From Croceibacter atlanticus HTCC2559 (lineage in GTDB: Bacteria > Bacteroidota > Bacteroidia > Flavobacteriales > Flavobacteriaceae): DNA of 64,000 bases. The position numbers and the translations under genes were made by a program. The notes under the pieces were generated by a model. It was not told where the DNA came from. It ran no database searches and worked only from the letters and a program-made list of their open reading frames with translations. This document shows, piece after piece, positions 56,635 to 64,000 of the stretch; position 1 is the stretch's first letter, and every line of letters starts with the position of its first letter. Location of the stretch: positions 248,001 through 312,000 of the forward strand of contig NC_014230.1 of NCBI RefSeq assembly GCF_000196315.1, given 5' to 3'.

Positions 56635-57803
56635 TATTTAAGAAGCTTTTTTCCTTTAAGGTATTGAGATAAAATAATTTGTCCAGAAGCACTCCAAGTA
56701 CATTTTGGAACACCGTTTGGTTCCTTAGTTTTAGTATTAAAATTTTCATAGAAAGCATAATCTTCAACCTCGTTTAATGCTTCTATATTAGACAATACTT
56801 GTTGTGCGTTAATAGAATTATTTTCAACAATCGATACTCCGTAAAAACTATTAACCATTTGCCATGTTCCACCATTATGGAACGTGTATGGATAGTTCCT
56901 AAATTCATACTTACAATTGTTTTCCAGTAAATCCCATTGCTTATCTCCTTTTTTAATAGGATCCCAAAATGCAGGAAGTAAACCTAATGGTAGTTTTTTT
57001 CTTAAAACTTCAGAATATTGAATTACTTTGTTTCTAAACGAAGTTTCTCCTAGTTCTAAAAATATAGCTAAGCTATTTCCGAAAGCATCAAACATATTTT
57101 GATAACCTGATGGTGTAATTGATGCCTGCCAAAATTTTGATTCAGGCATTTTAGAATAAGCTTTAGGATGAAACACATTATTATGAGTTCCACTTTTATA
57201 ATTTATCACAAGCTTTTTTGTGACAATATTAATTTTTTCTTGATATTCTATTTTTGGTGTTAAGTGATTTATTGTACGTAAAGCCCATAACCTTAATACC
57301 TGATCATAAAATGTATGTCCTTCTGTGATGTACTCATCTGCCCAATTACCAGATCTCGGCACATATATAAGATGGTTGTTATTAAATTCCCAAGCATTTA
57401 AAAGCCATAAGCCCTTATTTATCTTTGGAATCATTTCATCTAGAAACTCTGTATCTCCCGTGAAATGAACATAGTTAGCAACTCCAATTATAAACCAAGA
57501 AATAGTATCTACACGACCTGCTAAACCTCCAAAACTAAGCTCTACACCACTTTTACCATAATAAACATTGGAAGGAATATGTCCTAAATTGTGTTGATGA
57601 TCTGCTAAAGTAATTAGTGTCTTTTTAAATGTAGAAACTAATATATTATCTCCATCTAATAAGGCCGCCAACCCACAAATTACTCCATCTCTAGCCCAAA
57701 CTCTTTTATAATTAGATATGTTGTTGGCACTTGCCAAAAATCCAAAATCTGAACTTGCCTCAACCAAAAGTTCTTTAGCTTTATTATAAGGATTGTTTGT
57801 CAT
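56634..57803 (-). CDS. (alpha/alpha)6-barrel glycoside hydrolase, GH100/debranching-enzyme-like
   Basis: 389 residues without a signal peptide, so cytoplasmic. A VWARDG motif (Arg38-Asp39), GKSGVELSFGGLAGRVDTIS, SGNWADEYITEGHTFYDQV and a Trp/His-rich later part fit the clan that includes neutral/alkaline invertases (GH100) and amylo-alpha-1,6-glucosidases. Automatic annotation may choose either name. The neighbours (sucrose-transporter-like permease and fructokinase-like kinase) favour a sucrose or fructosyl-containing oligosaccharide as substrate. That is inference, not shown by the sequence. It is 2 bp from the transporter gene. Confidence 0.75.
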   Translation of the reverse strand: MTNNPYNKAKELLVEASSDFGFLASANNISNYKRVWARDGVICGLAALLDGDNILVSTFKKTLITLADHQHNLGHIPSNVYYGKSGVELSFGGLAGRVDTISWFIIGVANYVHFTGDTEFLDEMIPKINKGLWLLNAWEFNNNHLIYVPRSGNWADEYITEGHTFYDQVLRLWALRTINHLTPKIEYQEKINIVTKKLVINYKSGTHNNVFHPKAYSKMPESKFWQASITPSGYQNMFDAFGNSLAIFLELGETSFRNKVIQYSEVLRKKLPLGLLPAFWDPIKKGDKQWDLLENNCKYEFRNYPYTFHNGGTWQMVNSFYGVSIVENNSINAQQVLSNIEALNEVEDYAFYENFNTKTKEPNGVPKCTWSASGQIILSQYLKGKKLLK

Positions 57804-57805
57804 GA

Positions 57806-59146
57806 CTATTTAACAATTAAATTTTTAGGACCAACTTTTATAAATAAGGTGAAAATTGCTGCTAACACTAAAAACACACCTGCTAAATTCAATACATTAA
57901 TTGGGTTTTGACCTAATAAATCATATACAAAATATTGCATGGTAACTATTTGGATAATCATAGGAATAACTATAAACATATTAAATATGCCCATATAGAC
58001 ACCTGTCTTTTCTTTAGGTATTGATCCCGCTAATAACTGATAAGGCATAGCTAACATAGATGCCCAAGCAACCCCTAAACCTATTGTAAATAGGTATATT
58101 GAAGCTATTTCTATTTGACCACTTCCAAATGGATTAGTTACGCTAAATAATATGTTGTCTACACCTAAAAAAGGTATACTTAACAACCCAATACCACCTA
58201 GTAAAAGACTTACAAAGTGAACGCCTTTAGCTCCAATTTTATAAGCTAATGGCACTAACGCAAAAGCAACTACAAAACATATTATGTTATAAGTTCCATT
58301 TACTTGTCCCGTTAACACTTGTGCTTGACTAAACCCTTCTGAAGTCTCATCTAATGTACCAAAAAGAGATAATGATAAAGAAGAGGTAAGATACTGCCAA
58401 TAGCAAAACATAGCGTACCAAGTAAAAAACTTAACTGGTATTAATTGTTTCATTGTAAGAGGCATGTTTTTAAATGCATCAACAATATCAATCCAAACTC
58501 TTGTAAGGATATTTCCTCGTTCTTTATCTAATTTTAATGCGTTTAATTCCTCTTGTGTAGGTGGAAACTCTTTAGTAGTTAAAACTGAATACAATATTGT
58601 TGCAATAGAAGCAAATGATCCTATGAAAAATGCCCAATATGTAGAGACCGGTATACCGTTAGCCATTCTATCTGATGCTAAGAAAAACCCAAGAGATATT
58701 AAGATAGCTGGCGTGAAGTTTGCAAGAGTTGTCCCTAATCCTGTAAAAAAACTTTGCATTAAGAATCCTAATGAATGCTGTTTTTTATTTAATTTATCAG
58801 ACACAAATGCCCTATATGGTTCCATTGCGATATTATTACCTGCATCTAAAATCCATAATAAGCTTGCTGCCATCCAGATGGTTGTTGAATATGGCATGAT
58901 TAACAAAGCTATACTTGCTAACACAGCTCCAATTAAAAAGAATGGTTTTCTTCGGCCAAATTTTGGAGACCAAGTGCCGTCACTTAACGCTCCAATTATA
59001 GGCTGAACAATAAGTCCTGTAACTGGTCCTGCCAACCAAAGCATTGGTATATCTGCTTCATTTGCACCTAAATATTTATAAATGGCACTCATGTTACTTT
59101 GCTGTAACCCGAAACTAAATTGAATCCCAAAGAACCCAAAATTCAT
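57806..59146 (-). CDS. SLC45/GPH-type MFS sugar transporter with a broken 5' end
   Basis: 446 residues from the ATG at 59146, with about 12 transmembrane helices. The sugar-porter-like loop motif GALSDGTWSPKFGRRKPF and IAMEPYRAFVSD match the SLC45/plant SUT-like group of sucrose and disaccharide symporters. The codons just upstream read KKPKLSFWQIWNMNFGFFG, the conserved N-terminus of these proteins, but that frame is closed by a TAA. A good ATG at 59192 is in another frame, separated by an A8 tract (59177-59184); seven A would restore the full protein. The product as drawn lacks the first amphipathic segment. It is probably part of the sugar operon. Confidence 0.85.
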   Translation of the reverse strand: MNFGFFGIQFSFGLQQSNMSAIYKYLGANEADIPMLWLAGPVTGLIVQPIIGALSDGTWSPKFGRRKPFFLIGAVLASIALLIMPYSTTIWMAASLLWILDAGNNIAMEPYRAFVSDKLNKKQHSLGFLMQSFFTGLGTTLANFTPAILISLGFFLASDRMANGIPVSTYWAFFIGSFASIATILYSVLTTKEFPPTQEELNALKLDKERGNILTRVWIDIVDAFKNMPLTMKQLIPVKFFTWYAMFCYWQYLTSSLSLSLFGTLDETSEGFSQAQVLTGQVNGTYNIICFVVAFALVPLAYKIGAKGVHFVSLLLGGIGLLSIPFLGVDNILFSVTNPFGSGQIEIASIYLFTIGLGVAWASMLAMPYQLLAGSIPKEKTGVYMGIFNMFIVIPMIIQIVTMQYFVYDLLGQNPINVLNLAGVFLVLAAIFTLFIKVGPKNLIVK

Positions 59147-59201
59147 ATTCCAGATTTGCCAAAAACTTAACTTTGGTTTTTTTTAAAAGCATAATTGAGG
59201 T

Positions 59202-59543
59202 TTATTGAACAAGCATTTTTAGGAAATCTTGAAACTTACTATCATTCATAAATAATTTCCCAGATTTATCTATAACAGGTAATTTCACATTTGAAATATC
59301 AACACCATTAGTACTTAATTTTTTGAGCATTTCATTTAACTTACTTACACTAAGGTCTATGTCATAGAATATAAACTCGATATTTTTTTCTTTTAAAAAT
59401 AGTTTTGTATCTATACAGTAATGACAGGTGTTACTCCCATAAATAATTAATGGTGTCTTTTCTTTAATTACTAAAGGATTGCTTTGAGAAAATGTAAGAG
59501 ATGTAAATAATAAAACACAAATTATAGATACGAAAAATTTCAT
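59202..59543 (-). CDS. Exported glutaredoxin-like protein
   Basis: 113 residues. A signal peptide (about 1-19, ending TFSQS) precedes a glutaredoxin fold with the active-site CHYC (near residues 40-43; IIYGSNTCHYCIDTKLFL) and the cis-Pro segment VKLPVIDKSGKLF. Unlike cytoplasmic glutaredoxins it is directed to the periplasm. It lies between the TonB-dependent receptor and the transporter in the sugar locus. Its role there is unknown; thiol maintenance of exported proteins is a guess. Confidence 0.88.
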   Translation of the reverse strand: MKFFVSIICVLLFTSLTFSQSNPLVIKEKTPLIIYGSNTCHYCIDTKLFLKEKNIEFIFYDIDLSVSKLNEMLKKLSTNGVDISNVKLPVIDKSGKLFMNDSKFQDFLKMLVQ

Positions 59544-59561
59544 TTAATTTAAATTTTATTA

Positions 59562-59597
59562 GAAGAGCCAATGTGTGGAATTAACCATTGACTCTTC
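59562..59597 (-). terminator. Weak hairpin between receptor and glutaredoxin genes
   Basis: GAAGAG-C-CAATG pairs with CATTG-A-CTCTTC across a 12-base loop. On the minus strand it is followed by an A/T-mixed run instead of a clean T tract. It may stabilise the receptor mRNA or lower downstream expression instead of acting as a full terminator. Confidence 0.35.
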
Positions 59598-59622
59598 CCT
59601 AAAAAACACTTGAAACTTAATG

Positions 59623-62271
59623 TTAGAAATTATAGCTAAGTCCTAATGAGATAGATCTTCCTGGCACTGGTCTTGCACGTATATAATTAACTTGACCCTC
59701 TGTAATTGCACCTTCCTCAGACTCTGTTATTCCTAATGTGTCAAAAATATTATTTGCAGATATATTAGCTGATAAGCCTTCTGTAATTCCAAACCTTACA
59801 AAACTATTAACTATTACAAATGCTGGTAAAACTAACGCATTAGAGTCTTGCGCATAAGCTTCTGACTGCCCAATAAAGCTTAAACCAATTGTATTTTGTT
59901 TGTTTGCTCCAAAATTATAAGATGGCAATAAATTATATATAAAGTCTGGTTGCCTTCTTGGTGTATTTCCTTCGTTATCTCCAGAGTCTATTTCTGCTTT
60001 TGTATATGTCACACCTGCACGAAAATCAAAATTATTTACTCTATAAGACCCTTCAACTTCAAGACCAAAAGACTTATAATCGTTTTCAATTATTTCTTGT
60101 GTACTAGCTTCAAATCCACCTTCCTCTGTAGTTTTAGAGTAAAATGCTGTAGCGTATAAAGTTCCGTTTTTAAAACCTTGTTTATATCCTAATTCTGCTT
60201 GACTCAAGAAGTCTAATGCGTTTACATCATCTCCATCTAAATAATTTAAAGGATCTCCATTAGCGTCTGAGGCAAATAAAATACGGTCTGCTTTAGCCGA
60301 GGCTCCTTTGCTGTATCTAGCAAAAACAGCTTGATTATCTTTTAATTTATAGTTTACACCAAATGAATAAGACACATAATTATAATCATAATCTACAACA
60401 GTAGGGTTAGCATTATTTATAGATTGAACATTTTGCTCTGGTGCAGAGATTACACCATCTCTATTTACATCGAATGCAGAACCAACAGGACCAGAGAATG
60501 TACCATCTACCTTACCTAAATCTAACCTCACACTACCATCAAAATTTAATTTTTCTGATGCTTCGTAAGAAATTTGAGCATAAGGGGCTGAAATATTATA
60601 GTTTGTATCGTAATTACGTTGACAACAATTGCCAAATAATGCCGCTCCATAGGCAAATAAGCCGTTATCACTTAAGCTAGCACCAGATGCGTCTGCTATA
60701 TTTATTAATCTTGCATTATCACTAGATGCCTCGAGCAAGTAAGAATTCCATAACCAAGACATAGATACATTTTGATATGATTTAAAGAAGCCTAAAGTTA
60801 CATCTAACTTGTCAAAAGATTTTGAGAGTCTTAAATCATTCATGAAATTATTAAAGTTATTTAGTTTGGTATCAAACAAAACTACTGGTGTTACTAATTG
60901 AGTATCACTTACAGCGCTACCATCATTTGCATATGTAAAAGAATTCCATCCATTATCTGTAGCAAAATCACCAGCCAACACATTTTCAGCTGTTCCTACA
61001 GATGCAGGAAAAGGAGATACAAATGATCCATTATTAACAGAAAACCTACCATTATTTTTTATTTTCCATCCGTCAACTAATTCAAAATCTGCCAAAAGTC
61101 CTATTGATGTTGATACAGGATGCATACCATCTGCAACTTTAGACCTACGTAATTCACCATTTGCTCCTAAGCCTATATTTTGAGATAAAAACGGGGTATG
61201 TAATGTACCTTGTGTAGCATCAAAACCAGGCGCATTATTAAAAGTTGGATTATCATTAGAACCTGTAACTTGTATTGGCATAGGCAGGTAACCTATAGCT
61301 CTGTCATTTAAATATTTAGCAGACAACCTAACAAAACCCGTCTCAAATTCTTTAGTAATATTAAATTTGAATTGCCCTCCGTTATTTGCTGTATATCCTG
61401 CATCCCTTATTCCTTCACCTACTCTATAAAAACCACCCATGTGAAAATATAAATCTTCACCTATAGGTGTTCCATAATCAAAATCTGTTCTAAATGAATT
61501 ATAATCTAATCCAAAATTTGTACTTAATGAGCCTCCTTCTACCTTACCTGTTTTGCTAATAAAATTTATTATTGCACCAGGAGAATTAGAAGACAATGTA
61601 GATGCCGAACCACCACGTATAGCTTCTATACGTTTTACATTTGCATCAAAACGTGTGAAAATATCTGCAGTTGCAAAAGACATGTCTCCAAATAATAATA
61701 CTGGTAAACCGTCTTCTTGTAATTGCACGTATTTAGAACCTCCAGATGAAATTGGTACACCTCTAACAGCTATGTTTGAGTTTCCTTCACCACCAGAAGA
61801 TTCTGATCTTATACCAGGTACAGTTCTAAAAATTTCAGCAGTTGTTCTAGGTGCAGAGTTTTCAATAGTTTTTAATCCTAATGATGTGATCGATATACTA
61901 GATTCAATTTTTGATTTTGGATTAGTAACACCAGTAATAATAATTTGGTCTAAAGACTCACTATCTTCAGACATTATAAAATTCTGAATAATATCTTCTC
62001 CTGTTACTGTAATAAATTTGGTGATTTTACTATACCCTAAAAATGAAACGTTAAGAGTATAGGTTCCATCTGCAATGTTTACAATTTCATAGTTTCCATC
62101 AAAATCTGATACAGCTCCACTTGTAGTATCTTTTAAAACTAGGTTTACGCCAGGTAATGGCATACCATTTTCGTCTTTTACCTTTCCTTTTATAGTCGAC
62201 TGTGCAACTATTTCATTTGCTCCCAAACATAAAAGCAAAAGAAAAACTAAATTTTTAAATCTTAAATTCAT
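59623..62271 (-). CDS. TonB-dependent receptor with CarboxypepD-like N-domain
   Basis: 882 residues. A signal peptide (about 1-23) is followed by a carboxypeptidase-regulatory-like domain (about 25-110; IKGKVKDENGMPLPGVNLVL, SDFDGNYEI). A TonB plug (about 120-240; RTVPGIRSESSGGEGNSNIA, IEAIRGGSASTLSSNSPGAI) and a 22-strand-type barrel ending SISLGLSYNF come next. It would import an oligosaccharide across the outer membrane using TonB energy. No SusD-like lipoprotein accompanies it, so it is not a classic SusCD pair. The divergent LacI operators upstream suggest substrate-controlled expression. Confidence 0.93.
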   Translation of the reverse strand: MNLRFKNLVFLLLLCLGANEIVAQSTIKGKVKDENGMPLPGVNLVLKDTTSGAVSDFDGNYEIVNIADGTYTLNVSFLGYSKITKFITVTGEDIIQNFIMSEDSESLDQIIITGVTNPKSKIESSISITSLGLKTIENSAPRTTAEIFRTVPGIRSESSGGEGNSNIAVRGVPISSGGSKYVQLQEDGLPVLLFGDMSFATADIFTRFDANVKRIEAIRGGSASTLSSNSPGAIINFISKTGKVEGGSLSTNFGLDYNSFRTDFDYGTPIGEDLYFHMGGFYRVGEGIRDAGYTANNGGQFKFNITKEFETGFVRLSAKYLNDRAIGYLPMPIQVTGSNDNPTFNNAPGFDATQGTLHTPFLSQNIGLGANGELRRSKVADGMHPVSTSIGLLADFELVDGWKIKNNGRFSVNNGSFVSPFPASVGTAENVLAGDFATDNGWNSFTYANDGSAVSDTQLVTPVVLFDTKLNNFNNFMNDLRLSKSFDKLDVTLGFFKSYQNVSMSWLWNSYLLEASSDNARLINIADASGASLSDNGLFAYGAALFGNCCQRNYDTNYNISAPYAQISYEASEKLNFDGSVRLDLGKVDGTFSGPVGSAFDVNRDGVISAPEQNVQSINNANPTVVDYDYNYVSYSFGVNYKLKDNQAVFARYSKGASAKADRILFASDANGDPLNYLDGDDVNALDFLSQAELGYKQGFKNGTLYATAFYSKTTEEGGFEASTQEIIENDYKSFGLEVEGSYRVNNFDFRAGVTYTKAEIDSGDNEGNTPRRQPDFIYNLLPSYNFGANKQNTIGLSFIGQSEAYAQDSNALVLPAFVIVNSFVRFGITEGLSANISANNIFDTLGITESEEGAITEGQVNYIRARPVPGRSISLGLSYNF

Positions 62272-62344
62272 CGTGGTTGGATTTATTAATAATTCATTTT
62301 AAGCGTTATTATTTTATGAATATATAAATTGAAGAAAGTTAATA

Positions 62345-62358
62345 GTTAAAATTTTAAC
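62345..62358. promoter_or_regulatory. AT-only-core 14-bp palindrome beside the operators
   Basis: GTTAAAATTTTAAC is a perfect palindrome two bases to the left of the first LacI-type operator. It may be a further weak site, a site for another regulator, or chance in AT-rich DNA. Confidence 0.3.
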
Positions 62359-62360
62359 AC

Positions 62361-62394
62361 CGAAAACGTTTTCGATTCTTCGAAAACGTTTTCG
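62361..62394. promoter_or_regulatory. Two tandem LacI-family operators
   Basis: CGAAAACGTTTTCG occurs at 62361-62374 and again at 62381-62394. Each copy is a perfect 14-bp palindrome with the central CG typical of LacI/GalR-family operators. Their centres are 20 bp apart, close to two helical turns, so two dimers would bind the same DNA face. They lie in the divergent spacer between the receptor and the LacI regulator. Confidence 0.85.
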
Positions 62395-62399
62395 TTTTC

Positions 62400-62430
62400 T
62401 TTGCAATGTATAATTAGTGGAGTATATTGG
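62400..62430 (+). promoter_or_regulatory. Possible promoter of the LacI gene
   Basis: TTTG at 62400-62403, a 19-base spacer and TATATTGG at 62423-62430 (one mismatch to TAnnTTTG). Its -33 element begins six bases after the second operator, so a bound repressor could block it. Confidence 0.3.
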
Positions 62431-62451
62431 TACTATAATTGAATTTAAAAG

Positions 62452-63477
62452 ATGCCTGTTACTTTAAAAGATATTGCTGAAAAACTAAACATTTCAATAA
62501 CAACAGTTTCTAAAGCATTAAAGGATTATCCGGACGTAAGTAAAAAAACTAAACGACTTGTAAAAGAGACTGCTAGTTTATTAAACTATAAACCAAATTC
62601 ATTTGCTGTAAACCTTAGAACAAAGGAGTCTAAGACTATTGGCCTAATTATCCCTGAAATTGTACATCACTTTTTTTCAAGCGTTATAAATGGTATTATT
62701 AATCAGGCTGAAAAAAAAGGCTATTTGGTAATCATACTACAATCCAACGAGTCTTATGAATTAGAAAAAAAACAAATAGATTTATTGCTTGCAAAACGCG
62801 TAGATGGGATACTTATTTCTCTAGCGAATGAGTCGACAGATTATTCTCACTTAAATGAAATACTTAACCAAAATGTTCCGTTGGTTATGTTTGATAAGAT
62901 TGCCAAATTAGTGAATTGCTCTAAAGTGATTATTAATGATCGACAAGCTGCAGCAATTGCTACTCAACATTTAATAGATATTGGCTGTAAACATATTGCT
63001 CACTTTAGAGGACCATTATTACCACAAAACTCTATAGACAGGTTTTTAGGTTATAAAAAGACATTATTAGATAATAACCTAAAGTATGACTCATCACTAG
63101 TTTATATTAGTGATGATATGAGTTTTGAAAATGGTAAAACTAATATTTCAAAAATGCTTTCGGAACACGAGCATGTAGATGGCATATTTATTAATACAGA
63201 TTTAGTTGCTGTAGGAGCCATAGCTGAGCTTAATAACCGAGGTATAAAAGTTCCTGAAGATATTGCAATTGTAGGATTTAGTAACTGGTTTATGTCTTCT
63301 GTAATCTCTCCAAAACTTACTACAATTAATCAACCAGGTTTCGATATGGGGAAACAATCCTTTAAACTTCTTTACAAAGAAATAAAGGCGTCTAAGAAAA
63401 ATAACCCTTTAGTTCCTAAAACTGTAGTATTAGATACAGATTTGATTATTAGAGAAACTACAAGTTCTACACGTTAA
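62452..63477 (+). CDS. LacI-family transcriptional regulator of the sugar locus
   Basis: 341 residues. The N-terminal helix-turn-helix and hinge ([20 protein letters not shown], then [12 protein letters not shown]) precede a periplasmic-binding-protein-like effector domain ([45 protein letters not shown]). The hinge helix NSFAVNLR would insert at the CG centre of the operators just upstream. It is divergent from the receptor operon and probably controls it and itself. The effector sugar is unknown. Its TAA overlaps the stop of queG in TTAA. Confidence 0.94.
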   Translation: MPVTLKDIAEKLNISITTVSKALKDYPDVSKKTKRLVKETASLLNYKPNSFAVNLRTKESKTIGLIIPEIVHHFFSSVINGIINQAEKKGYLVIILQSNESYELEKKQIDLLLAKRVDGILISLANESTDYSHLNEILNQNVPLVMFDKIAKLVNCSKVIINDRQAAAIATQHLIDIGCKHIAHFRGPLLPQNSIDRFLGYKKTLLDNNLKYDSSLVYISDDMSFENGKTNISKMLSEHEHVDGIFINTDLVAVGAIAELNNRGIKVPEDIAIVGFSNWFMSSVISPKLTTINQPGFDMGKQSFKLLYKEIKASKKNNPLVPKTVVLDTDLIIRETTSSTR

Positions 63478-64000
63478 TCTTCCGAATTTAAAAAATTAAT
63501 ATTCCGTTTTAGCCCTGTAAACTTAGTTCGTTTTACTGCAGATTTCTTGAAAATCTCTGCAAACACTTCTTTTGTTAATTCTTGCCACTCACTCTTAGAT
63601 TTAGTGAGCAACTCTGGATGTGGATTAAATAATGGTTCATTATGGGGTTTGCTAAACCTATTCCAAGGGCATACATCTTGACATACATCGCAACCAAACA
63701 TCCAATCGTCCATTTGGTTTGAAAACCCATTAGGTATTTCGTTCTTAAGCTCAATAGTTAAATATGAAATACATTTGCTGCCATCTACTTTATAAGGTTC
63801 TATAATTGCCTGTGTTGGACAAGCATCTATACAAGCCGTACACGTACCACAATGGTCTGTAACTGGCGTATCATAATCTAGCTCTAAATCTATAATTAAC
63901 TCAGCTATAAAGTAAAAAGATCCTGCCTGTTTAGATAATAAGTTACTATGCTTACCAATCCAGCCCAAGCCGCTTTTTGCAGCCCAAGCTTTATCAAGAA
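63474..64000 (-). CDS. queG: Epoxyqueuosine reductase QueG (C-terminal part, runs past window end)
   Basis: The frame is open to the window edge, where it reads [19 protein letters not shown], the conserved core of QueG, so the gene starts beyond 64000. Two [4Fe-4S] cluster motifs follow: [16 protein letters not shown], then [13 protein letters not shown]. QueG uses a cobalamin cofactor to reduce epoxyqueuosine to queuosine at the wobble position of tRNAs with GUN anticodons. The C-terminus is somewhat short and ends without HEAT-like repeats. Confidence 0.94.
   Translation of the reverse strand, partial: LDKAWAAKSGLGWIGKHSNLLSKQAGSFYFIAELIIDLELDYDTPVTDHCGTCTACIDACPTQAIIEPYKVDGSKCISYLTIELKNEIPNGFSNQMDDWMFGCDVCQDVCPWNRFSKPHNEPLFNPHPELLTKSKSEWQELTKEVFAEIFKKSAVKRTKFTGLKRNINFLNSED

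Noticed and set aside
58464-59006. Plus-strand 180-residue frame over the sugar transporter
   Set aside because: Antisense to conserved transporter helices and without any recognisable motif.

Overview
The window is chromosomal DNA from a member of the Bacteroidota, almost certainly family Flavobacteriaceae. Four things point there. It carries sprA, the giant outer-membrane translocon of the type IX secretion system (T9SS). It has two large surface proteins ending in T9SS type B sorting domains. It has a PorP/SprF protein and other envelope families typical of Bacteroidota. Several upstream regions carry the Bacteroidota -33 TTTG / -7 TAnnTTTG promoter instead of Shine-Dalgarno-led signals. 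The background is AT-rich (a sampled 60-base line at 17281-17340 has 20 G+C). I cannot name the genus. I see no rRNA, CRISPR array, insertion sequence or phage, and no gap over 300 bases outside genes.

Layout. 1-6.1 kb: the end of a repeat-rich T9SS surface protein, followed by its likely accessory genes (PorP/SprF and an OmpA-like lipoprotein-type protein). 6.2-13.3 kb: housekeeping genes (DUF4293 protein, rho, rpsT, two identical tRNA-Glu genes, proS), then a low-complexity lipoprotein and a FadL-type porin. 13.4-19.1 kb: a second giant T9SS surface protein, broken by a one-base frameshift. It is strikingly mosaic, because its 3' portion (about 13.4-16.92 kb) is GC-rich (37 G+C in the sampled line 14221-14280) while the 5' part has the AT-rich genomic style. 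19.3-26.6 kb: an Nfu-type Fe-S protein, a phosphate transporter, dodecin, a DUF255 thioredoxin-domain protein, an MscS channel and tsaB. 26.6-33.7 kb: a MacAB/TolC-like export cluster with two adaptors, one of them interrupted by an in-frame stop.

33.7-39.0 kb: a minus-strand cytochrome oxidase cluster (heme o synthase, two subunit III genes, subunit IV, SCO copper chaperone, a cysteine-free SCO-like paralogue, DUF420/CtaM-like protein and a small CxxC membrane protein). 39.2-44.4 kb: an exported metallo-beta-lactamase-fold enzyme, a RemB-like outer-membrane protein, two tandem TonB paralogues and VanZ. 44.3-55.6 kb: the gcvH-sprA-ruvA block with a good promoter in front of ruvA, malic enzyme and a YkvA protein. 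55.7-63.5 kb: a sugar-utilisation locus (PfkB kinase, glycoside hydrolase, SLC45/GPH-type sugar transporter, exported glutaredoxin, TonB-dependent receptor, divergent LacI regulator). Between receptor and regulator lie two perfect 14-bp CGAAAACGTTTTCG operators 20 bp apart. The last gene is a partial queG.

The most unusual observations are the mosaic surface-protein gene, three independent reading-frame lesions (15.98, 27.45 and 59.18 kb, the last in an A8 tract at the start of the sugar transporter), the tandem LacI operators, a calcium-binding-type insertion in SprA and the cysteine-free SCO paralogue.
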